A stretch of 64,000 bases of DNA, from assembly GCA_025093985.1 (NCBI GenBank), contig JACAAK010000008.1, positions 1,426,001-1,490,000 of the forward strand, given 5' to 3'. Numbering within the stretch: position 1 is the stretch's first letter; the number at the start of each line of letters is the position of its first letter. Positions 30,448 through 38,982 of this stretch are shown here, in pieces. The stretch comes from Calvatia gigantea. Its lineage: Eukaryota > Basidiomycota > Agaricomycetes > Agaricales > Lycoperdaceae. The translations under genes were made by a program, and so were the position numbers. The notes beneath the pieces were generated by a model, which was not told the origin of the DNA, ran no database searches, and saw only the letters and a list, made by a program, of their open reading frames with translations.

Positions 30448-30860
30448 TCACAACTCCCTTTCAGACCACCTTTTCAGGCCATCGCTCTGGGCCTGGAACC
30501 CGTGTTTCACTTTATCCCCCACGAACCACTTCACGAAGTATGCTGCAAGTCCCCCAAACGCTTCCATAGTCTCATACTTGGTGACTTTTCTTTTTCCTTT
30601 CCCATCATTTAAGTCAGCTTCGACTTCTGTAAGCCATTGCCAACGCTGTGTCCATAAGAGCCAACTCGGTAGCCCGTATGTACCCCATGCAACTTTGAAG
30701 TCTTCGTGATCAAGCGCGAGAATAGTACAGAAAACGGTAGTCTTGCCGAATATTCCTACTGAAGCGTCGTCCATTGTCGGTGGGAGATTTACCTGGGACA
30801 AGTAGAGATGTTTGTCGACCTCGAGTGTCTGATCCGCGAGAGGATGTTTGTGCCTGTCAG
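30448..30860 (-). pseudogene. Small orphan ORF, possible fragment of an SRPBCC-like protein
   Basis: An open frame of about 137 codons on the minus strand ending at 30448. It reads through HPLADQTLEVDKHLYLSQ and VNLPPTMDDASVGIFG and ends with KVTKYETMEAFGGLAAYFVK and GFQAQSDGLKRWSE. The last part resembles the C-terminal helix of fungal SRPBCC/polyketide-cyclase-like proteins (T-x-Y-E-T-x-E-x-F-x-G). There is no ATG at its 5' end and I could not find an upstream exon, so it is a fragment or a gene with an unresolved 5' exon. The composition looks coding, unlike the neighbouring DNA. The family call is a guess from pattern only. Confidence 0.35.
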
Positions 30861-31486
30861 TGAGGACCTGGCTGCGGCTATGTATATAGGATTTTATCAG
30901 ACTTGGGCTGCTGGGTCATCGACAGGCGCTCTTACACGAATGGGTTCCTAAGTGCCAATGCATCAGGACTTCAACTCCTTCCGGCGAACTCGGAAATTAG
31001 ACGCTGACCATAGTCTGTATGATTTAAGGTCAAGAATTATGTTCCATACTCTTTCTATCGGGGCATCTATCAAAGAAGACGCTGATGCTGAAAAGACGTA
31101 ATCCTCTCGTAGAGGTGGAGGGGCCATTCTTGGAAGGGGGATTGGGGCAAAGGCCTACTATGAATGGGTTCTCAACGTTCAACGTTCAACGTTCAACTGC
31201 GGAGAAACTTCACGTGATTGTTCGCAGCAGGGGTGCGACAGCTGCGGCAGTCAACAAGGTACCGTGTCCTCCGCTCTTAAATATGTACCAAATCGCAACT
31301 GACTGTAATTATCGTATTGCGATAACCTTGCGCGTGAGCTCTGTTCTATGGTCCACGGGAAACCCAAGGTTCATTTTCACACTTTCAGTTGGTGGAATGT
31401 CACGTACCTATAATTAGTCTGGGCCCAATCAGATGTGCAGTTTCCCAATCCTTCAGGATTTAACCAAGTCCCCTTCCGAATAGTGT

Positions 31487-31804
31487 CCAGCGATTTCAAC
31501 GTACCCTGGAAATGACAGAGAATATACACAAGAGATGTAACCCCCACGGATGTGAAATTATTTCGGGTCTAAAGATCCTTTATTTATTTGCCACCAAAGC
31601 GAGCAGGGAGTCTTGCCTGGGTAGAGTCCCGAATACCATGGGTATGCAGTTGAATCTCCCGGCTTTAATTGCAAGCTCGCTTCTTGTCAAAGAAGATATG
31701 GAAGCAAAAACACACTTTCGTTGCCAAAATCGGTACATCATGTGTCGGTCATGTTTTGCGTGACGTACGGGTGTGCTTGTGAACCGGAAAGACATTGAAT
31801 GTGG
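31487..31804 (+). repeat. Dispersed direct repeat, copy A
   Basis: About 318 bp that align over nearly their full length, with scattered mismatches and small gaps, to 34754-35060 in the same orientation. Shared blocks include CCAGCGATTTCAA, ATACACAAGAGA, GAGTCTTGCCTGGGTA, ATATGGAAGCAAAAACACAC and GACATTGAATGTG. The copies flank the NACHT gene. Similarity stops abruptly at both ends, as for a dispersed element. No coding content is recognised and the element type is unknown. Confidence 0.8.
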
Positions 31805-32262
31805 TAAAAATTTTCAATAAGTCACACGGAGGTTACAATGAATAAGTGTCGCAGCAGCACCTATGGCAGCCCAGAAACTACTCTTCAAGAATAACAGGTA
31901 AGAAAAGTGGTTAGCCAGGGGAAAAGCAAAATACATTTTAGAGGTTATCTATATCATCGATCAAATATATTATAACGGTTTCTGAAACGAAAAGAATGAT
32001 AACTGTCTTCAACTCGAAACCAGCGAGGACGTAGCGAGGTGACGTTTCAAGTTCGTCAACTTCCGTATCTGCGTTCAAATTCTATAGAGGAACGATCAAT
32101 AAATATGATTTAAAATACAAAAGAATGGGCGTACAAGCGGTTTTGACATTAGGTTACACTTTGTGAGCAATTGTTTGTCCATATCATAGAGGTGATCGGT
32201 GCGAACGACATCCGCGAACTCCAATACTTTATTTCCCTTCACACCATATAAACACATATAAA
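31805..32262. other. Non-coding stretch 3' of the NACHT gene
   Basis: About 460 AT-rich bases between the repeat copy and the NACHT stop codon. No coding signal; likely the 3' UTR and terminator of the NACHT gene. No WD40, ankyrin or TPR repeats that could extend the protein are visible. Confidence 0.5.
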
Positions 32263-33945
32263 TCACACGGCGCATGTACCACTCACCAACGTATAGAGGG
32301 ATCGAACATAATGAATGAACGCCTGAACTGGTATGGTGTCGCTGAATGGCAGAAGACGCCGGAAATCAAAGGCCAACATCTTCAGGATGAGATCTGGTTT
32401 TGGATTCAATACCTGTGTGCAAATCTCCCAAATGTGAGTGGCGGCGAAACTCAGGATGTCATATGACACCGAGAGCGCGGAAGGGGTCGCGTCGTCCTCA
32501 TCTCCATCTTGGGTCGTATCAGGGGGAAGCCAGGAAAGGCCTTGTGAATAGAAGACATCAACAGAATTAAGAGCACGAAAACACGCTTCTGCTAATGCAG
32601 CTCGATGGATCTCGGAATCTTGATAACACTCTTGCGAACGGGCCCGATGGGATAAAAAGTCAGGGAATGATGCGTGGAAGAAATGTAACGGTTCCTCATT
32701 CGCCAATGTATGATGGGGAACCGAAATGAAAGCGTGCAAGGACCGAAGGGCGGAGTAAAACTCTTTTTGAGTGATATTGAGCAAGTTGGCCAGCTGCAGC
32801 GCAGGTATCGGCGGGGAGATGGCGCACATACCCAGGAGTCGGAGAGCAGTTGGAAGTCGGTCGTTCTCTACTTCTCTGAGCACTCCCAGGTACAGTCTAT
32901 CAATCGGTGCGAAGAGACTGTCGGCGCCAAATTCATCTGAGGAGCCATCTATGACATTGAGCACAATCTGTAGTTGAGAGACAGGATTGGCAATGAGCGG
33001 ATCCCCAATGAACGCGAGCATCGATGAAGCAACGATAAATGCCCCGGATGCTGTGTGAACGAGCCTGTTTAATTTTTTCGGGTCCTTGTTCAGAGGGAAT
33101 TCTGTGGCTATGTCACGGCGGCTGTGGTATTGTTCTGCGATGCGCTCAAGTCCATCGAAGAGGTACCTCTCGATATCGGCCTGAGCATCAGGTTCGTCAG
33201 GTAAGAGGTCGAGTCGTAAGCAAATGTCAGCGAGCCCGCCATTTAGGAAGAACTCTTTGAGGTGGTACTCTGGACGACTACATATCATCCACAAAAAAGG
33301 GGAGGAATTGGGACCCTTGACGGTCTCCGTAATCAGTCGTAGCAGCTCCAACTGCTCTGAGCCTCCCCGGATTTCATCTAGACCATCGATGATGATCAAC
33401 AGCTTGGAGAGCGGTTCCTCACGAAGTCTCAAGGAGCGGAATGGTTCGACAAGAAGTTTCACGAACTGAGCTCGCTTATCTACACTTGCTAGGATTGCAA
33501 TATTGTCCTTGATCACATCGGAAACGATGGATTCGTATGACTCATGTTGTCGTGTGAGCTGGTAGGCGATCGAGGTGATGAAGAGGGATGGGCTGTCAAC
33601 TTTCCTGCCTCGGGAAAAGAAAACCGCAGCGCCAAAAATGCCAAGCTCCTCTGCGAGTTCTCCAATAGTTTGTGCTACGGCGGATTTTCCCATACCAGCA
33701 GGTCCGAATAACCATAGTATGTCCTGTTCCCGGTCCACATTGACCAGCCAGGCATGTACTTTTCCCCTAAGCTCCATGCGTGTTCCAGGGTAGCATCGGG
33801 GCAGAGGAAAACGTTCTAGAGAGTGCAACCCTGCGCTCCTTAATGACTTCCTCCGGAGACGGGTGAGGGGTGACAAGTATGCAGGGACGCCTTCAGGAAT
33901 GTAGTCAGCAAATTTGTCATAGTTTGAGTTAAGTGATGAACTTCT
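32263..33945 (-). CDS. NACHT-domain NTPase (NLR-like), 5' end unresolved
   Basis: Single long open frame of about 560 codons on the minus strand. It is a STAND NTPase of the type abundant in Agaricomycetes: entry motif RCYPGTRMELRGKVHAWL; Walker A GPAGMGKSAVAQT; Walker B LLIIIDGLDEI; arginine sensor WMICSRPEY; then winged-helix-like sequence (LRLLGMCAISPPIPALQLAN; FFHASFPDFL). Such proteins act as intracellular receptors in heterokaryon incompatibility or immunity. The frame opens at 33945 after a stop. It has no ATG before the NACHT core (the first is MELRGKV), so at least one 5' exon is missing, possibly in or beyond the tandem repeat at 33925-34290. The C-terminus ends without a sensor repeat domain. 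The gene lies between two copies of a direct repeat. Confidence 0.85.
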   Translation of the reverse strand, partial: RSSSLNSNYDKFADYIPEGVPAYLSPLTRLRRKSLRSAGLHSLERFPLPRCYPGTRMELRGKVHAWLVNVDREQDILWLFGPAGMGKSAVAQTIGELAEELGIFGAAVFFSRGRKVDSPSLFITSIAYQLTRQHESYESIVSDVIKDNIAILASVDKRAQFVKLLVEPFRSLRLREEPLSKLLIIIDGLDEIRGGSEQLELLRLITETVKGPNSSPFLWMICSRPEYHLKEFFLNGGLADICLRLDLLPDEPDAQADIERYLFDGLERIAEQYHSRRDIATEFPLNKDPKKLNRLVHTASGAFIVASSMLAFIGDPLIANPVSQLQIVLNVIDGSSDEFGADSLFAPIDRLYLGVLREVENDRLPTALRLLGMCAISPPIPALQLANLLNITQKEFYSALRSLHAFISVPHHTLANEEPLHFFHASFPDFLSHRARSQECYQDSEIHRAALAEACFRALNSVDVFYSQGLSWLPPDTTQDGDEDDATPSALSVSYDILSFAATHIWEICTQVLNPKPDLILKMLAFDFRRLLPFSDTIPVQAFIHYVRSLYTLVSGTCAV

Positions 33946-34290
33946 TCACCTAATAGGATTGAAGCGGTAACTTCGGGGGATGGGAGTCTCTTGATGAACT
34001 CCCGCAGATGTAGAATTGGGGTGGTGGCTTCGGGGGGCGGGAGGGGGTACGACTACAATGCAGACGTCAGAAAAATGCATCAGTTTCTTGACGAACTTCT
34101 TCACTAATAGGATTGAAACGTTGGCTTCGAGGGACGATTTTGGGAGTCTCTTGATGAACTTCTTCAGATGTAGAGTTGGGTTGGTGGCTTCGGGGGCCGG
34201 GAGGGGGCATGACTACAATGCGGATGTCAGATAAAGGCATAAGTCGCTTGACGAACTTCTTCACTCATAGAATTGAAGCGATGGCTTCGA
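33925..34290 (-). repeat. Local tandem repeat (about 155-bp unit, a little over two copies)
   Basis: On the minus strand each unit holds TTCAATYCTATKAGTGAAG followed by AAGTTCGTCAAG and, about 90 bp on, ACATCTGAAGAAGTTCATC. Translated, the units give FNxxSEEVRQ and PNSTSEEVHQET, so they could be repeated coding segments of the NACHT gene's 5' part, though stops interrupt each copy. On the plus strand they look like GTTGGGTTGGTGGCTTCGGG blocks. Two full copies and a partial third abut the NACHT frame. Confidence 0.75.
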
Positions 34291-34753
34291 AAGGTAGAGA
34301 GGCCGTGGCTACAATATGGGCACCAGAGAGAGATGTAAGTTCCACTGAAGGAAGTAGCTGGTATGCAGAGGTACCCGACTCCAGTTTGCGAATTTGGGTA
34401 GACGAAAAGTACGGGCGTTCTTATCAGAACCTTGGGTTGGGCGTCAATGAAAATAACTACAATCGCTTGGGGTACCTTATCGGCGTTTTAGACCTCCAGA
34501 GGAACTTCAAAAGTAATGGGTCCGAAGCAGCGCAAGTAAGGTATTGGAGGTATTGGAAGCCATTATCTCTTGTCGGCAAAGGTAGTAAAGTCATATCACC
34601 TGAGTTGCTTATGTAATGCAGTCGGCACCAATTTTACTTTACTTTACTTTTGTGCCATTTCAAATTTCATTTGTTTCATAGGCAGGCGATCCTCAATTGG
34701 TGAACCTCGTCTGGACTTCCGTATTTGGTACTACTGCTTCAACCCCACAGCAT
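34291..34753. other. Spacer between tandem repeat and direct-repeat copy B
   Basis: A plus-strand ORF (to 34616) continues out of the repeat but has no recognisable motif and no better coding signal than the opposite strand. A short TTTAC/TTTACT run lies near 34635. Nothing else seen. Confidence 0.4.
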
Positions 34754-35060
34754 CCAGCGATTTCAATGCACCTCGGGAATGACAGAGGATATACACAAGA
34801 GACGTAACCCCCCTACGGATGTGAATTTATTATGGGCCTAAAGATTGTTTATTTAATTGTACCCGAAGCGAAGAGAGAGTCTTGCCTGGGTACTAGAGTC
34901 CCCGAATATCCCGGGTATGGTGTCGAATCTCCCAGCCTTACTTGCAAGTTCGGTTCTTGTCGAAGAGAATATGGAAGCAAAAACACACTTTCTTGGTTGC
35001 AAAACGTGCACCACATGACATACGAATGTACTTGTGAACCGACGAAGACATTGAATGTGA
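34754..35060 (+). repeat. Dispersed direct repeat, copy B
   Basis: Partner of 31487-31804, same orientation, about 3.27 kb downstream. The most visible differences from copy A are a short deletion near 35020 and small insertions near 34893. The pair brackets the NACHT gene and its tandem repeat. Confidence 0.8.
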
Positions 35061-36260
35061 GTTTGTCAACGTAAATGTTTTCGTTGCACAATGTGCATAA
35101 TGCGACAATAGTTATATTTCACATGACATATGAATATCTGGATCAGAGAAGGGGTTTTGGATGTGAGTTTCGGGATTGTTGGAAGTGTGGGATTGAACCC
35201 GTACCACAGGTACACTGAGCGACGCGTCCGCACGGTTGTTAAGGCCAATAGTACATTTAGATCTACGATGTACTTTGACTACAAGGACTAAAGTACAGTT
35301 GAAATTGACACAGACCATGAACACCGAAATAAACGTCCATGGCAAATAAAGCGAAAAGGAAATCGAACAAGAAGATAAAATGACAAAAACCATGGGAGCG
35401 TAAAAAAAAAAAAAAAAACAGAAATGTTAACTATGTGCGTGGATTCGGTTTGAATACTTGAAAGGAGTTGGGGGTGGATGATATATCACAACAAAACCAA
35501 GGGAAACCCAAAAGACTTGACAAATTCACAACAAAAATGGACACCAGCCAAGAGAAGGCAATAAAAGACAAGAGCGGAAAAGTGGAGGGGGAGGGGGGGA
35601 AAAACCCGGAACCCCAAGTAATGGAGAGACATGATGCACGGACGCCAAGACCCAAAACCGGGTGGGTCAACACGCCGCACCCAAATTTCCATAGCGTAAT
35701 GCCCGGCCCACATAGACCAACCGTCCCTTCCCAGGAAGAGATTACGAACTTTGCTTAGTAGCGAACCACAGATTGCTTTGGAGAGGAGAAGGAGGGTGAT
35801 AATGTTGTGGCGTCTGGGAGGTATTAAGCGAAATGCGGGTTTGGTGGGAAAAACGGACGTGGTGGATGATGGGGTGGGGACCTGCCAGTTGGATGACTCA
35901 CAAAGTTACAAGTCAAGTCATTTGCGCCCTTAACTGCGCAATATGACGTTGTTCGTAACCATACATACACACATTGACTTGTGGCCAGGAATAGTCCCCA
36001 CACTTGCAAAAGTGAGTGAATGGAAGGAAGGACGGAATTGGGAAAGGCCGTGTATAGCTTGGCCCTAAAGTAGAGTTTAGTGGAGAATTCCGTGTTGCCA
36101 TATCCACGAATCAATCACGGGAGAGAGAGTTGAAAGGGAGAGCGCGAATTTTCCATCAGATGGATGATGATCGATGATGTATGATTTCAGGATCCACGAT
36201 TTAGAGGGGTGCGTGTGTGTGGGGGGGAGTGTGTTTGGCAAATGCGGATGATGGTGAGGA
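35061..36260. other. Non-coding stretch with a 17-nt poly-A run
   Basis: About 1.2 kb without a recognised gene. It contains a 17-base A run at 35402-35418 and a purine-rich segment (35560-35620). A minus-strand T-arm-like sequence at 35170-35190 is too incomplete to be a tRNA. Confidence 0.45.
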
Positions 36261-37115
36261 TCAGTGATCCCCAATTCGACTGGGTGTTAGAAGTGTTGGT
36301 AGAGCTGCGGGGGGTGGTTTTGAGAATGTGGTGAGCGTGTGGGAGGGAGACGATTGGGGTTGTGGCGTCATGGACGATGCCGAAGGGCGAGGTGCCGGCA
36401 TTGGAAATTCGCCGATGCCTGCGGCAGAAGAAGTGGTAGTGGTGGTAGTTGAAGACCGTTTTGGGATTGTGGAGGAGTAGAACAGGTAGGGTTCTTCGTT
36501 ATCTAGGTGGTCGTCTTCCTCGACAGGTGGATACGGGAGAAGGGATGGATAGGTGTATGAAGTCGAATCGAAAATTCCTCTGGTTAGCTTGGACACTTGT
36601 GTTCTGGATTGGGGCTGCGGATGGGCTTGGGACTGGTATCGCGAGGTCTGGAGGGTATTGGGGAGATGCAAGTTTTTGAAATTCCGGCTCTGCCGGTGTT
36701 GCGGGGGAGCGACGGACTGAGCGGCGGAGGCAGCAAGGGCGAGTTTGGAAAGTTCGACGTCTAGCGCCGCTTGTGGCAGGTGTTGTTGAGGGGTATGTAT
36801 ATGCAGGGTATTGAGCGGCGAAGCGGGTGTATGTGGAGATGATGATTCGCTGGAAGAGGGGGTGTGTATCTAGAATGAAGTCATTAATATCCACATGACA
36901 GCAATCCAGGGGAAAGGACGGTTGAAACGCACTGGAGATTGTGAATGTCGTTGGTTTTCCATCCATGTTGCGACGTCTCCCTGCCACTGGAGGCACTTGA
37001 CAAACGCATGGCGCTCCCGTCGCTGGATGGGAGATTCGTCAAAGGGGAGTTGTCGGCCTTTGTCGTCGTACAGTAGGTGAGTGGGAGAAGAGGAGTGGTG
37101 ATGAACGTAGATAAT
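36261..37115 (-). CDS. Pro/Ser-rich hypothetical protein (5' end unresolved)
   Basis: Two in-phase exons can be proposed: 37115-36933 and 36869-36261, joined through a 63-nt intron (donor GTGCGT, acceptor TTCTAG). Exon 1 reads YDDKGRQLPFDESPIQ and HAFVKCLQWQGDVATW; exon 2 is long, Ser/Thr/Pro-rich and open for 203 codons (PSSSESSSPHTPASPLNTLH; PPVEEDDHLDNEEP; TTTTTTSSAAGIG). I do not recognise the family. A competing reading keeps another frame open across the intron for 165 codons, so the model is tentative. No ATG fits the first exon, which starts after a CAG acceptor, so another 5' exon is likely. Divergent from the BAG gene. Confidence 0.4.
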
Positions 37116-37445
37116 CTGTAATGGGGGACATGAGTGAGTGTGAGTGTGTGGAAGTAAGTAGGAGAGGAAGAAGAAGAGGAGGAGTTGTTGTACGCGGGGT
37201 GGGAGGCAGGCGTGCCCTGAAATTCATTTTTGTAATTGTTGCGAGGCACAACAACGCACAACGCTCTTCCGATGACTTAGGAACCACAACCGTGCGAGAA
37301 TGATGCAATAGTCTGGGTTTCCATATCGGGAACATGTTATTCTCGGTCTTTCTCCACACGTCGCGTCTTTTCTCCAACTTTGGTGCTCCTTTGAATATTT
37401 AAGTAGGTTTCTCATTCGTAGTGTTTCTCAACTCTATCCTCACCA

Positions 37446-38646
37446 ATGTTTCAAAGTCCGGCATCTTACAATTCGTATTTCCCATCCTATGGTCCTTATC
37501 ATAACCAGCACCGGTACTTCGATCCGGACCGCGCCCACGCACTTGCCGCCCAACGCGCTAAGCGAGCACAATGGTTGCCCGATGAGGTCGGCGACTTTGA
37601 CGATGACGAAGAGTACAGCCAGCTTGGACCTCAAGAGAGAGCGTGGCTCAATGCACACCAGAATCAGACTGCCATGGAAAGGGAACATCAAAGAAGACTG
37701 CAGCAGGACGAATCACGAAGGAGAGCAGAAGAAGAACTGAGGTGGCAACAGCAGTTGGATGGACGGCAGAAAGAAGATCAGGAGGTGAGGAGAAGATTGG
37801 AGGACGAGAAGGAGAGACGAAGACGGGTTCAGCAATTGCAACAGGCCCAGAAGGACAGAGAGGCCAAGGCCAAGCTGGAACAGGAACACCAGCGATATGA
37901 GGTACAGTACTTCACCCTTTCATTCACGCACCAAGTCCACGCTGACATGACTGTTTACAGCGGGGTCGCTCACGAAGTCGTTCTCGTTCTCGTTCTCGTT
38001 CTCGTTCTCGTGGACCTCAACCAGGACCCACTCCAGACGGTGACATCTCCTCGCAACAACAACCACCCTCCGCACCGGATCAGGCACATGACCAGCAGAC
38101 ATCTCCGAAATCGCCACTTCAACCTCCCATCCCACCAACGTCTGTATCTCAGTATGATCAGAAGCATGTCGATGCTGCATCCACGCTTCAACGTCGCTTC
38201 CGCATCCGTCAATCCTTCCGCGCTATCAGTTCCCTCTCATCGCAATTTCGCACTCTCCGCAAGGAATTCACACACCCGTCCATCTTATCTTTCCAAAATC
38301 CCTCCTCACCACCAAATTCAACTGACAGTTATTAATATACCCGTGGTATTGTCTTCAGCAGTCGACCCAGTAGACACGGATGACGACGACTCGATGGACG
38401 TGGACAGTGACACGAATATTCCGAAACTCGCCTTCAATTCGACTAACTATGCTCTCCACTCTTACCTTGAGTCGTTAGATAAACTCCTCATAAAACTTGA
38501 CGGAGTCGAGAGTTGGGGTGATCAAAATGTACGCTGCGAGGAGGCGGGCTGTTGTTAAACAAATTGAAGGGGAACAAGCGCGTTTGGATAAGCTGTTGAA
38601 GGACAGTTGGACAGACTATATCCAACAGACAGAGGTGGAGGCGTAA
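37446..38646 (+). CDS. BAG-domain co-chaperone with coiled coil, RS repeat and IQ-like motif
   Basis: Exons 37446-37901, 37961-38327 and 38359-38646. The protein begins with a Tyr-rich stretch and a long charged coiled coil (RRRAEEELRWQQQLD). An (Arg-Ser)n block follows, then an IQ-like helix (ASTLQRRFRIRQSFRAISSL), an acidic patch (DTDDDDSMDVD), and a C-terminal BAG domain: YALHSYLESLDKLLIKLDGV and RRRAVVKQIEGEQARLDKLL. BAG domains bind the Hsp70 ATPase domain and promote nucleotide exchange. Helix 2 and helix 3 are in different frames: after GDQNVR the first frame stops within eight codons, while skipping one base (T at 38535) restores ARRRAVVKQIE through to the TAA at 38644. No intron fits. 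The gene is either damaged in its last 35 codons or carries a one-base sequence error. A TATTTAAG box lies about 50 bp upstream of the ATG. Confidence 0.82.
37979..38010 (+). repeat. (TCTCGT)n hexanucleotide repeat coding Arg-Ser
   Basis: Five tandem TCTCGT units in exon 2 of the BAG gene, encoding a run of alternating Ser and Arg. Such a microsatellite can change length in multiples of two residues without breaking the frame. Confidence 0.8.
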
Positions 38647-38982
38647 TAGACGACTTTAAGCAATAGACTGTGACATACCTGGTACACTTGTACTATACAT
38701 ACACAGCACTTTCCTGTATAATAATCGTGTGCACATCGGAGCCTTTAATCAAGCAAGAAATTATCTTTATGAAACGTTGGGCGTTAAACGTTCCGGCCCT
38801 AAGGCCTAAGCCTCGAATCCGGATCATTCAACGTTCAGTAAGCCGGAGATCTGCAAGTCAGTCACGTGCACAAAATTTCGTTTGCCTCCGCTCAACACAC
38901 GACGATCAAATACATAATTTGGACACAATCCCCACAACATTGGGCTTTCTCCAATTATAAAAGCTGCTAGTGACAGACTGAT

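Noticed and set aside
31168..31197. Short (GTTCAAC)n tandem run
   Set aside because: Only about four 7-bp units; an ordinary microsatellite with no evident role.
34176..34616. Plus-strand ORF of 146 codons over the tandem repeat
   Set aside because: Its first part is just the repeat read on the opposite strand, and the rest has no recognisable motif; the minus strand carries the NACHT gene.
35165..35235. Possible tRNA on the minus strand (GGGTTCAATCCC)
   Set aside because: Only a T-arm-like hairpin can be drawn; acceptor, D and anticodon stems do not pair.
35402..35418. 17-base poly-A run as the tail of a LINE/SINE insertion
   Set aside because: No element body or target-site duplication could be recognised next to it.
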